Notes: generated from the sequence alone by a model not told the origin. A stretch of DNA of 64,000 nt from Guptibacillus hwajinpoensis (GCA_016841765.1 JAENYN010000018.1:1-64000), one strand, 5' to 3'. Counted from the first letter of the stretch, positions 42,341-50,219 are shown. Made by a program: numbers and translations.

Positions 42341-43544
42341 TCTCCCAATGCTCCTTAATCCAGTTCGCATACCTTGCATCCAGTTCCGCAAGAATGTCTT
42401 CGCTCTTCACTGCCGTTTCGCCGCCGAGCTTCTGCATTTCCTGAAGCTGGTCATCTGACAGTTTCTCCGGATCAATGACCGATCCTTCTCCCCACATCGA
42501 GGGATCGAGTTTGGCGATTTGCGCTTCCGGTGACAGCATGAAGTTGATTGCTGCCATAGCTCCCGCCTTATTCGGACTGTTGAATGGGATACTCAGGTAA
42601 TGTGTGTTGCCGATGGAGCCCGGGTCGATTACAAGTGTCTTTGTCGTTTCCGGAAAAATGCCGTCTTCAATCAGGCTCGCTGTCCGCCTTTCATTGAAGC
42701 CCATCGTGAAGGCCACTTCCCCGCTGGCATATAATTGATCAAGCTTTGCAAGCGATTCCGGATACGTTTTACCCCCGCGCCATAAAGAGCCTTCGATTTC
42801 ATTCAATCTTTTCCAAACGTTTGCGCCGTTTTCCGCCAGCCACTCTTCATCATAGCCGTCTTGAATGATCTTTTCAGATCCCTGAATATCGTAGAGCAGA
42901 TGGCGCACAAACGCGCTGCCGGTAAAATCGGATACATTCGGATATGTGAATTGACCCGGGTTCTCTTTGACCCACCCGGCAAGCTCCTCGAAGTTTGCAG
43001 GAGGTTCGCCGACCTTTTCCCCGTTATAGTTTAAAACGAACTGAACTTTTCCCCATGGCGCTTCAAGGCCTTCAATCTTCGTCCCCATATCATTTTGCAC
43101 GTAGGGCTTATCCTCGCCTATATAGTTTTGCAGATTGGGGAGCTTAGGAGCAAATGCCCCAAAGAGCAGTTCGTTCTCTTTTGCATTTTTGAAATTTTCA
43201 CCGTTAATCCAGATGATATCCATTGTTCCTTCCGATTTTCCCGCCTTTTTCTCAGTCATCAGTTTCGAGATGAAATCAGCGGTATCCATAGGATGCCGTT
43301 TCAATGTGATATCATGCTGTTTTTTCAACGCTGGAGTGACCCACTCATCAATATATGAGTTGATGCCATCATCACCGCCCCACATAAACAGGTGGACTTC
43401 TGATCCCTCCGCTTCCTCAATGACCGTTTCCCAGTCCGCTTCAAGCAGGCTGGAACCGGTTTGCTCCTGCTTTTTTCCGGCTGCTGAACCGCAGCCCGCC
43501 AGTGCAACCATCGCTGTCAATAAAATGAATAATAATTTCTTCAT
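42321..43544 (-). CDS. ABC transporter substrate-binding lipoprotein (YnjB-like)
   Basis: A 407-residue extracellular solute-binding protein. The signal peptide ends in lipobox ALAGCGS. The mature part (SEVHLFMWGGDDGINSYIDEW, later APWGKVQFVLNYN and GFNERRTASL) resembles E. coli YnjB and the thiamine/polyamine-binding class. The ligand is not established. It is the first gene of its transcription unit and follows a roughly 240-nt 5' leader. Confidence 0.85.
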   Translation of the reverse strand: MKKLLFILLTAMVALAGCGSAAGKKQEQTGSSLLEADWETVIEEAEGSEVHLFMWGGDDGINSYIDEWVTPALKKQHDITLKRHPMDTADFISKLMTEKKAGKSEGTMDIIWINGENFKNAKENELLFGAFAPKLPNLQNYIGEDKPYVQNDMGTKIEGLEAPWGKVQFVLNYNGEKVGEPPANFEELAGWVKENPGQFTYPNVSDFTGSAFVRHLLYDIQGSEKIIQDGYDEEWLAENGANVWKRLNEIEGSLWRGGKTYPESLAKLDQLYASGEVAFTMGFNERRTASLIEDGIFPETTKTLVIDPGSIGNTHYLSIPFNSPNKAGAMAAINFMLSPEAQIAKLDPSMWGEGSVIDPEKLSDDQLQEMQKLGGETAVKSEDILAELDARYANWIKEHWENEVVQQ

Positions 43545-43569
43545 TGCGGTACCCCTTTTCTTTGATTCA

Positions 43570-43790
43570 TGACATGCACTGCATGTATTTCCTGTCCCCG
43601 CTATAACGATTTACACCTGTTGTTTCACTTTGAGCTTTTCCTCCGGCTCAACTAGTGACCTCCGATGCTGACTATTATTTATCGTTTCTAACCCACTCAT
43701 CAGATCTTTCCACCAGGTAAACAAAGTTGTTGTTTCATATGATTGAAATACTGACCTCATTCCAACTTTCGTATTTATATGGCATTATAC
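43570..43790 (-). promoter_or_regulatory. Promoter and long, possibly structured 5' leader of the YnjB-like operon
   Basis: A -10 element TATAAT (minus strand, 43784-43789) is placed about 240 nt ahead of the start codon. In the leader, GTTTACCTGG (43713-43722) can pair with CAGGTGTAAATC (43608-43619), closing about 90 nt that hold a TTGAGC/GCTCAA hairpin. The perfect hairpin ACATGCA-C-TGCATGT (43572-43586) precedes the ribosome-binding site. This could be a riboswitch or protein-binding leader. I match it to no known class. Confidence 0.45.
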
Positions 43791-43854
43791 TAAATTCCGA
43801 TAAGAAAAGTGTAGTTTTTTATGATTTAGTCCATTTTCCTTATCAAAGCAGGAA

Positions 43855-43883
43855 AAGCCCGGCTAAAAGCCGGGCTTCTTTTT
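43855..43883. terminator. Terminator between the TVP38 gene and the YnjB-like operon
   Basis: Perfect AAGCCCGGC-TAAAA-GCCGGGCTT hairpin with flanking T/A-rich ends. It separates the island into two transcription units. Confidence 0.8.
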
Positions 43884-43947
43884 AGCCGTTTTCCCGGGCA
43901 ATCCCGGGTTTCGCTATGGAATCTCTTCCTGTTTAAGCAAGGTACGG

Positions 43948-44652
43948 CTACTGTTTCAGTTCTTCCATATTGATCCCTTTTTTCTTTGCGATATACTTCG
44001 GTATCAGGGAAACCAGGAAGAGTACGATGCCTGCAGCTGCGAATTCGAGCAGCAGCTTTGTGGAGAAGCCTTCTGCCACAATTTCCCCGGCCATGTACGC
44101 ATAAATGAATGCGCCCGGTGCCATAGTGATCAAGGAGACGATTGAAAACTTGGTGAATGACAGGCTTGTGACACCATAAGCATAGTTTTGTACATTGTAT
44201 GGGAAGATCGGGACAAGGCGCGTAAGAATCAAGAAGCTGTCTCCATTTTTCTCAACGCCGCTGTCAATCTTTTTGAAAATCGCATTGTCTTTAAACTTAT
44301 TCACAATCAAGCCTCTTGCTGCATACTTGGCGATAAGGAATGCCGCCATGGCGCCCAGGGTGGCACCGATCAGGGCAAGGATCCCGCCTTTGATCGAACC
44401 GAACGTGATTCCCGCGACGATTGTGAGCAGGGAAGCCGGCAGCATGAAAATCGCTACGCCGATGAATACAAACAGGAACACGATATATCCAAGAAAGCCG
44501 AAACCTTCAAACCAGGCCTGCATCGCTTTTACGTCTTTCAACTGTTCAAGAATCCCGGTCTTCCAGGCAATCAGGAAGACGATTACGATTGCTCCAAGAA
44601 GGGCAAGAAGCTTAAGCGGACTCCCTTTTTTTGCTTTCGGTGTATTTGCCAT
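43948..44652 (-). CDS. TVP38/TMEM64 family membrane protein
   Basis: A 234-residue DedA-superfamily (SNARE-associated/VTT domain) protein with about six hydrophobic segments. The VTT signature is VFIGVAIFMLPASLLTIVAGITFG followed by GATLGAMAAFLIAKYAARG, and later RLVPIFPYNVQNYAYGVT. E. coli YdjX and YdjZ belong to this family. The superfamily includes lipid scramblases and flippases. It is the last gene of the Rex/FNR-boxed unit, 18 nt after the rhodanese gene. Confidence 0.87.
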   Translation of the reverse strand: MANTPKAKKGSPLKLLALLGAIVIVFLIAWKTGILEQLKDVKAMQAWFEGFGFLGYIVFLFVFIGVAIFMLPASLLTIVAGITFGSIKGGILALIGATLGAMAAFLIAKYAARGLIVNKFKDNAIFKKIDSGVEKNGDSFLILTRLVPIFPYNVQNYAYGVTSLSFTKFSIVSLITMAPGAFIYAYMAGEIVAEGFSTKLLLEFAAAGIVLFLVSLIPKYIAKKKGINMEELKQ

Positions 44653-44670
44653 TTTTAACGACTCCTATTC

Positions 44671-45657
44671 TTAAAATTCCCCGTTTTCTGTACGGTCGAT
44701 GATATCCTGATTTCCTTGTTCATACGCTTCATAGCTCCACTCGATCCAGGATCCGTCATAATTCAGGACATCTTCATAGCCAAGGATCTGGGTCAGGACG
44801 AACCATGTGTAAGCGGAACGGACACCGGATTGGCAATAAGGGATCAGATGCTTTTCTGAATCAGTGAATTCTTTATAAATCTCTTCAAGCTCTTCTTTGG
44901 ATTTGAATGTTCCTTCATCAGATGTTGCGGCAGTATACTCAAGCCACTTGGCTCCTTTGATTTTGCCCGGTCCGAACGCACCTTTTTTGGTATCGCTGCC
45001 TGTTTCTTCATCTTCACCACGTGTGTCGATAATGAGATAGTCATCGCTATCGACTGCTTCTTTCACCATTTCAAGGCTTGCAGTGTATCCTTCCGGATTG
45101 TAATCAGGAGCTTTATAGTCCGTTTTTTCACGGTCGCCGATTTGAGCCGGCTCCGCAGTTTCATAGCCTGCACCGAGCCATACCGGCATACCGCCGTCAA
45201 GCATGCGGACATCTTCATGTCCAAGCATCTTCAGCTGCCAGAACAGGCGGGCTGAGTCATGCTGGTCGTTCCCTGCATATGTCACTACTGTCGTATCTTC
45301 CTTTACTCCGAAATCACCCAGCAGCTTTTCCATTACTTCTTTCGGGTTGGCCATGCCGCCATATTCGTATTCATCTGTGCCGGAATAATCCGGACGCCAT
45401 ACGACGAATGAACCCGGAATGGCTTCTTTTGACTCCATCGTACCGATTACGACAACGTCTTTCTTATCTTCATCAAGCATCGCCTTCAGTTCCTCGGCTG
45501 TGATCAGCGCTTCAGGATTGGCATAGTCATTGATTTTCTCCTGTTGTACAGAAAGATCAACTTCCTGGCTTTTGACTGATGTGACACTTTTGTACACGAA
45601 AAATCCGGCAATCAGGAGGACGGCAACTGATACTCCTGCAACTAGTTTTTTGTTCAT
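44671..45657 (-). CDS. Membrane-anchored two-domain rhodanese (sulfurtransferase)
   Basis: A 328-residue protein. An N-terminal hydrophobic anchor (LVAGVSVAVLLIAGFFVY) without lipobox precedes two rhodanese domains. The C-terminal domain holds the catalytic loop PYCQSGVRS (Cys nucleophile, C-x-x-G-x-R). The N-terminal domain lacks a Cys at the matching place (TYAGNDQHDS), as is usual in tandem rhodaneses. It would transfer a sulfane (or selenium-like) sulfur outside the membrane. The parallel in E. coli is exported YnjE. ATG 45657 follows GGAGGTTCTG. Confidence 0.87.
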   Translation of the reverse strand: MNKKLVAGVSVAVLLIAGFFVYKSVTSVKSQEVDLSVQQEKINDYANPEALITAEELKAMLDEDKKDVVVIGTMESKEAIPGSFVVWRPDYSGTDEYEYGGMANPKEVMEKLLGDFGVKEDTTVVTYAGNDQHDSARLFWQLKMLGHEDVRMLDGGMPVWLGAGYETAEPAQIGDREKTDYKAPDYNPEGYTASLEMVKEAVDSDDYLIIDTRGEDEETGSDTKKGAFGPGKIKGAKWLEYTAATSDEGTFKSKEELEEIYKEFTDSEKHLIPYCQSGVRSAYTWFVLTQILGYEDVLNYDGSWIEWSYEAYEQGNQDIIDRTENGEF

Positions 45658-45714
45658 TTTCAGAACCTCCACTATAACTATTTTTATTAAAAAAGCAGAA
45701 ATGCCTCTGCCTAA

Positions 45715-46485
45715 TTACGACTTCACAACCGACTTCACAACCTGCTTCGCCTTATAACGGTTGATCCATGACTTCGCAGCACTGGAAAGCACATCTTCCG
45801 GCGCATCATCCCCCTGGTAGACGACCGGTCCCCAGATCAAATCAAGGATATGGAACGACTTTTTGCCGGCTTTCATCATGGATGAACGGCATGCCGCACA
45901 GTACACGACAACATAATCCGTTTCAAAGTCTTTGCCGCGGCGTTCCATGACCCGCATTGCCAGGTCAGGATTGGCGGGAACAATCATGCCGCCAAACCCG
46001 CAGCACCGTGTGTTTTCTCGCGAATGTTCACTTTCCTTCACCTGGTAGCCAAGCTCTTTCAAAATCCAGCGGATTCCGTCCTGCAGCTCTGTTTCATAAC
46101 GCGTGGAACAGGAATCATGAATGCCGAATACGACATCGCTGTCTTTCGCTTTGCCCCGGATATGTTCAGGGAGGCCGACTTTCGGAAGCAAGGTCCAGAG
46201 TGAAGTGACATCCGTCTCACTGTTGCCCTGAATCGTCTTGTAGCAGTTCTGGCAGGCAACAATCATATTCTCAATGCCGACATCATCCATATCCTTTTGC
46301 AGGCCGTCAAAACGCTCGTGGAACTTATCCTCCTGGCCAAGGGCTTTCGTGCCTTTGCCGCAGCATTTTTGGACGCCGGCAAGGTCCGGATAAAGTTCTT
46401 TCAAGTATTCCATCGTTTTGCGCACGCCTTCAGGTGAATATGAAGGAAGTGAGCAGCCCGGCATAAATCCCATTTTCTGCGCCAT
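45715..46485 (-). CDS. CCG-domain (HdrB-like) Fe-S protein
   Basis: A 256-residue protein with two cysteine-rich CCG domains, the type that binds a noncubane or 4Fe-4S centre in heterodisulfide reductase subunit B, LutA and GlpC. Cys blocks: GCSLPSYSP, KCCGKGTKA, ACQNCYKT in the first half; HDSCSTRY, RCCGFGG and YCAACRSSM in the second. It lacks a ferredoxin domain of its own; the upstream GltD-like protein carries those. ATG 46485 lies 2 nt after the stop codon of that gene, so the two products probably form one electron-transfer complex. Confidence 0.85.
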   Translation of the reverse strand: MAQKMGFMPGCSLPSYSPEGVRKTMEYLKELYPDLAGVQKCCGKGTKALGQEDKFHERFDGLQKDMDDVGIENMIVACQNCYKTIQGNSETDVTSLWTLLPKVGLPEHIRGKAKDSDVVFGIHDSCSTRYETELQDGIRWILKELGYQVKESEHSRENTRCCGFGGMIVPANPDLAMRVMERRGKDFETDYVVVYCAACRSSMMKAGKKSFHILDLIWGPVVYQGDDAPEDVLSSAAKSWINRYKAKQVVKSVVKS

Positions 46486-46487
46486 TA

Positions 46488-48275
46488 TCACTTCACTCCT
46501 TTTGCTTTTGCTTTTGTGGTAAATATTTTGGAGAATCCAAGCATCTGGTGCATTTCAATCGCCTTATGGCCTTTCATCGGCGACTTCCCGTTGTTTTGTA
46601 GAATGAAGTCTTTCCTCATGCCCATGAATACGTCCCCAATCGGAAAGTCCTGCGGGCATACATGCGTACAGCCGCCGCACATGTTGCAAGAGTACGGAAT
46701 GATCGGATCAATGCCGCCGGATTCAAGGAAATCTTTGAAAATATCCTGCGGGCATTCACCATGTTCGTTCATCATGATGCATTCCGACATACAAAGTTTG
46801 CATTCACACTGCAGGCAGCGGGAAGCTTCCTTTACCGCCTGTTCTTCCGTATAGCCAAGGTCAGCCTGGATGAAATCCAGCTTCCTCTCTTCCGCCGGAC
46901 GCAAGTTCCCGGATGTTCTTGGCAGGTCTTCGGTCCCGTTTGGAAGCGGAACATTCAACTTTGTTGTGTACGTATATTCTTTTTCAAGATTGCGGTTCGC
47001 CTTAAGGTCTTTCCCTTGCAAATAAAGGCCGGCTGACTTTGCCGCTTTCCGCCCAAGCGCCATCGCCTGGACCACGATTGCGCCGCCGCTTGCATCACCG
47101 GCTACGAATACGTTCGGCTGACTAGTTGCGAGTGTTTCTTGATCAACCACATAACGGCCGCCGCGGGTTTGCTCAAGCAACCCTCCTGAAATGTCTTCAA
47201 CTAGCTGGCCGGTAGCAAACACGACCGTATCCACTTCAATCGTTTTTTCTTCATCTGTGTAGGAAGGATTGAATTTGCCTTCTGTGTCAAACATGGATTT
47301 GACTTTCTTCGTTTTAATGGAAGAAACCCTTCCGTTTTCCGCCATGATTTCCTGCGCTCCCCAGCCGTTCAGGAATGCCACGCCTTCTTCAAGCGCTTCT
47401 TCCTGTTCAAACTTGCTTGCAGGCAGGTTTTCTTCTTCCTCCAGGCTGATTAAGTATACTTCCTCAGCACCTATCCGCCAGGAGGAACGCGCACAGTCCA
47501 TTGCCACGTCTCCGCCGCCGATGACTGCTATCTTTTTACCGGCTTTCGGAAATTTATGAGTGAGACTGATTTCTTTTAAATATTCAACTGCATGAAAGAC
47601 TCCGTCGTTTTCAACACCCGGAACAGGAGGCTTCGTGCCTCTATGGGCGCCATGCGCAACAATGACTGCATCATATTCCTCTTTAAGCTGTTTAAAAGAA
47701 ATGTCTTTACCGATCTCGACGCCCATTCTCATTTCAACGCCAAGGTCATTCAAATACGTATATTCGAAATCAATGATGTCACGCGGGAGGCGATATTCCG
47801 GAATACCGACCCGCATCATGCCGCCGACAACATCAAGCTTTTCAAAAATCGTGACATCATGGCCCTGCTTGCGAAGATCAATTGCTGCCTGTGCTCCAGC
47901 AGGCCCGGCACCGATAATGGCCGCCTTGCGTCCGGTAGGTGCACCAGTTCGGGTATCCCAAAGCGACTTTTTATCCGCTTTTTCCGCTGCGAATCGTTTC
48001 AGTGCCGCAATTGAAAGCGGCTGGCCAAACTCTTCGTTCCTGCGGCAAACACTTTCACACGGATGAGCGCAAATTCTGCCGAGCGTGTTCGGAAGGAACA
48101 ATTTCTCCCGGATTGTCAGGAGCGCTCCCTCAAAATCCCCTTCACCAATTTGAGCCATGTATTTCTTTACTTCGGTGTGCATCGGGCAAGTCGCCACACA
48201 AAAAGCCTCTTCATGCCCCATACAGTTATCGACAATATGAACCGCTCCATCTTTTACTTTTTGATTGAATTCCAC
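46488..48275 (-). CDS. GltD-like NAD(P)H:Fe-S flavoprotein with C-terminal ferredoxin domain
   Basis: A 595-residue oxidoreductase like the small subunit of glutamate synthase. The N-terminus holds the Cys-rich cluster domain (CVATCPMHTEV, RICAHPCESVCRR), then the FAD motif AIIGAGPAGAQAA, NAD(P) motif AVIGGGDVAMDCARSS and second FAD block VFVAGDASGG. The C-terminus has two 4Fe-4S patterns (CLQCECKLCMSEC; CNMCGGCTHVCPQD). It should pass electrons from NAD(P)H to the CCG protein. I place the start at GTG 48275 after AAGAGGTGG; GTG 48284 lies within that site. It is the first gene of the unit with two TGTGA-N6-TCACA operators upstream. Confidence 0.85.
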   Translation of the reverse strand: MEFNQKVKDGAVHIVDNCMGHEEAFCVATCPMHTEVKKYMAQIGEGDFEGALLTIREKLFLPNTLGRICAHPCESVCRRNEEFGQPLSIAALKRFAAEKADKKSLWDTRTGAPTGRKAAIIGAGPAGAQAAIDLRKQGHDVTIFEKLDVVGGMMRVGIPEYRLPRDIIDFEYTYLNDLGVEMRMGVEIGKDISFKQLKEEYDAVIVAHGAHRGTKPPVPGVENDGVFHAVEYLKEISLTHKFPKAGKKIAVIGGGDVAMDCARSSWRIGAEEVYLISLEEEENLPASKFEQEEALEEGVAFLNGWGAQEIMAENGRVSSIKTKKVKSMFDTEGKFNPSYTDEEKTIEVDTVVFATGQLVEDISGGLLEQTRGGRYVVDQETLATSQPNVFVAGDASGGAIVVQAMALGRKAAKSAGLYLQGKDLKANRNLEKEYTYTTKLNVPLPNGTEDLPRTSGNLRPAEERKLDFIQADLGYTEEQAVKEASRCLQCECKLCMSECIMMNEHGECPQDIFKDFLESGGIDPIIPYSCNMCGGCTHVCPQDFPIGDVFMGMRKDFILQNNGKSPMKGHKAIEMHQMLGFSKIFTTKAKAKGVK

Positions 48276-48342
48276 TGACTCCACCTCTTTTCAATCTGGT
48301 ACGCTTTCTGAATACAGATTTGTCCACATTTTCGCAAAGAAT

Positions 48343-48360
48343 TTGTGAAATAATTCACAA
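48343..48360. promoter_or_regulatory. Rex/FNR-type operator 1
   Basis: TTGTGAAATAATTCACAA fits the Rex consensus TTGTGA-N6-TCACAA exactly and also contains the FNR/ArcR-type TGTGA-N6-TCACA. With the promoter proposed at 48370-48398 it would sit at about +12, a repressing position. Confidence 0.75.
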
Positions 48361-48369
48361 GATACCTTA

Positions 48370-48398
48370 AATAATTAATCCTTTTGAAAAAGGATCAA
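48370..48398 (-). promoter_or_regulatory. Candidate SigA promoter of the GltD-like unit
   Basis: Minus strand TTGATC (48393-48398), 17-nt spacer, ATTATT (48370-48375). It is bracketed by the two TGTGA-N6-TCACA sites. The match is moderate. Confidence 0.4.
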
Positions 48399-48422
48399 CT
48401 GATGAACTGCCAGGTTGTGTTT

Positions 48423-48438
48423 GTGAGAAACCTCACAT
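48423..48438. promoter_or_regulatory. Rex/FNR-type operator 2
   Basis: TGTGAGAAACCTCACA is a perfect TGTGA-N6-TCACA inverted repeat, preceded by TT, 79 nt (centre to centre) upstream of operator 1 and about -67 from the proposed transcription start. Confidence 0.65.
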
Positions 48439-48714
48439 TCTTCTTTCACGTTTACTATAACAAAGAATTTTTCCTATAATACCCCAACTTTGCGAACACA
48501 TTGTGACAATATAGAGAGGTATAAACCGCTTTGTATAAAGATTTTGATTATTCAGCTTTGTAAGCGTTTTAGTTGATAACACCAGTCAATTACGGGTGTG
48601 AAAAATGATATTTTCATATTGAAAAGAGGCGTATTGAGATGGGAGGGCGTATCGGATGAAAGAACTGCATGTAGGACTGGAGACTGGGAAGTAATTGAGG
48701 GGCTGGCATTATAG

Positions 48715-48832
48715 GCACTGAACCATCATTCAGTGCGCCTAATCCATGGAGTTCATGCATTACAGGTACTGAACCACTATTCAGTCCCACTAACCCCTGG
48801 AAAACATACATTACACTAACTGAACCATTTTC
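48715..48832. repeat. 51-nt-period tract of CACTGAAC...ATTCAGTG units, copy B
   Basis: Units start at 48715, 48766 and 48817 (exactly 51 nt apart). Each carries ACTGAACC followed, in the first two, by ATTCAGT, then CCTAATCC-like and TGCATTA-like stretches. The palindromic core is the same as in the tract at 32646-32822. Confidence 0.85.
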
Positions 48833-49002
48833 CCAAAGCCTCTACCCAGTTATGTAGTCAAAGAAAGATAGAATACCGGCCATTGTTTACAGGCATTCAT
48901 CCCTTATTGTTGGCATTTCGTCCAACGATATTGAATAACACACGAAATCCGAACCCCCAGACATAGGCTGCACTACTGCCTCCCCCGGCAAACTATTGTC
49001 TG

Positions 49003-49075
49003 TTACTGTCCAATTCACTGACTTTACTGTCAAGTTAGTGCATGTCACTGTCCAATTCACCAACTTTACGCTCCA
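49003..49075. repeat. 21-nt-period tract of TTACTGTCC units, copy B
   Basis: Units at 49003 (TTACTGTCC), 49024 (TTACTGTCA), 49045 (TCACTGTCC) and 49066 (TTACGCTCC), exactly 21 nt apart. As at 36768-36890, it lies directly downstream of a KGG-repeat gene and its CCCCGG terminator. Confidence 0.85.
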
Positions 49076-49112
49076 ACCCGCCTCTCAAAACCATAAACTC
49101 CCTAACCAATAC

Positions 49113-49142
49113 TAAAAACCCCGGTTCATTATAGAACCGGGG
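49113..49142 (-). terminator. Terminator of KGG-repeat gene 2
   Basis: CCCCGGTTC-ATTATA-GAACCGGGG hairpin followed on the minus strand by TTTTTAG. It is very similar to the terminator of KGG gene 1. Confidence 0.85.
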
Positions 49143-49161
49143 CCTCTTCAATAAAGTTAAA

Positions 49162-49374
49162 TTATTTGTCATCGTTATTGGCGCGGGCATTTCCGCCCTT
49201 TTCGCCGATTTCTTCATAGAATTCACGGTCGTGGCTGCGGGAAGTGGCCTCGCCGCCCTTTTCTCCGATTTCTTGATAAAATTCTTTATCGTGGGTGCGC
49301 GCTGTTTCTTCTCCACCTTTACGGCCTGCTTCTTCCACCGTCATATTGCGGTCTTTTTTTTCATTATTAGCCAT
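49162..49374 (-). CDS. KGG-repeat general stress protein, short paralogue (GsiB-like)
   Basis: A 70-residue hydrophilic protein with three KGG repeats (GRKGGEETARTHDKEFYQEI and onward), ending NARANNDDK exactly as its 110-residue paralogue at 37019. ATG 49374 follows AAAAGGAGG. The two genes share terminator type, promoter layout and flanking TTACTGTCC tract, so the whole locus was probably duplicated and later lost or gained two repeats. Confidence 0.87.
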   Translation of the reverse strand: MANNEKKDRNMTVEEAGRKGGEETARTHDKEFYQEIGEKGGEATSRSHDREFYEEIGEKGGNARANNDDK

Positions 49375-49420
49375 TTTGAAATCCTCCTTTTCGTGATTTC
49401 TAATGATGCTACGTTCTTGT

Positions 49421-49447
49421 TGTACCTTTTTCTGGATATGAGTAAAC
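49421..49447 (-). promoter_or_regulatory. SigB-like promoter of KGG gene 2
   Basis: Minus strand GTTTAC (49442-49447), 14-nt spacer, AGGTAC. Same arrangement as upstream of KGG gene 1. Confidence 0.5.
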
Positions 49448-49483
49448 ATCTTTTCCCGTGTTTGGGGGAAATGCCCTGCCGTT

Positions 49484-49903
49484 TTACAGTTCGAGGACCG
49501 CAGGAGTCTCTTCGCCGTTCATATACCGGATTGTTTCCGGCTGGATTTTCAGGATGATATAATCTTCGTCCTCCGAGCTGTTAAAAATCCGTTTCATTTC
49601 ATCCATCCAGAATTTATCCTTCAAGTCCTGATCTTCTTTGATTTCAGCTTTCCCCTGAATCTCCAGATAAGGATCATCCCAGCCGCCGCCGCTGTATCCA
49701 AGTAAAATATGCACATTCGGGTTGTCCTTGATTTCATCCGCTTTATAGGTGGCTTTGCTTGTTGGTGTGTAAAGCGTCAAATCTTCATGAAGAAATGTCA
49801 TGTAGCGGGTGTGCGGCTTATTCTCTTCAATAGTGGCAAGCGTTCCGACCTTGTTCTCATCAAGAATGCCAAGTACTTTTTCTTTAAGTTCTTTTTGTTC
49901 CAT
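49484..49903 (-). CDS. Pyridoxamine 5'-phosphate oxidase-fold general stress protein
   Basis: A 139-residue flavin-binding split-barrel protein of the general stress protein 26 type (LGILDENKVGTLATIEENKPHTRYMTF, later NVHILLGYSGGGWDDPYLEIQG). Members bind FMN or F420 and are often SigB-controlled. A good SigB-type promoter lies about 75-100 nt upstream (next entry). ATG 49903 follows GAAAGGAGATTG. The reaction is not known. Confidence 0.87.
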   Translation of the reverse strand: MEQKELKEKVLGILDENKVGTLATIEENKPHTRYMTFLHEDLTLYTPTSKATYKADEIKDNPNVHILLGYSGGGWDDPYLEIQGKAEIKEDQDLKDKFWMDEMKRIFNSSEDEDYIILKIQPETIRYMNGEETPAVLEL

Positions 49904-49976
49904 GATACAATCTCCTTTCGGTGAGGTATTCGGCTCTCGCTGTCCCCGGATTGCTTTAATCTGGCGATAGTATGTT

Positions 49977-50001
49977 GTTCCCCTTCCATATTTATGTAAA
50001 C
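49977..50001 (-). promoter_or_regulatory. SigB promoter of the PPOX-fold stress gene
   Basis: Minus strand GTTTAC (49996-50001), 13-nt spacer, GGGAAC (49977-49982), very close to the B. subtilis SigB consensus GTTTAA-N12-14-GGGWAW. Confidence 0.7.
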
Positions 50002-50052
50002 GGACTAATCGGCCGGAACCGTATCAAAAACGGCTGCGATGGAAGAGGTGCC

Positions 50053-50098
50053 AGGCAGTGCTAAATGCCTGGCAATTGCACGGCATTTAGCACTGCCT
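50053..50098. repeat. Palindromic repeat, variant of the TGCCTGGCAATTGC family
   Basis: 17-bp arms AGGCAGTGCTAAATGCC and its complement enclose TGGCAATTGCAC, so a family unit is nested in the loop of another palindrome. It is followed by TTGTTTCTTT. Confidence 0.75.
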
Positions 50099-50219
50099 TG
50101 TTTCTTTAAAAGTGTTATTTGTTTGCTAAGAAGTAAATGGGGTATTACTATGTTTAGAAATTATTTAAGCGGGATTTTAGCCTTTTGGTTTATTAAGGAA
50201 AGGAGACGGATAAAAAGAT

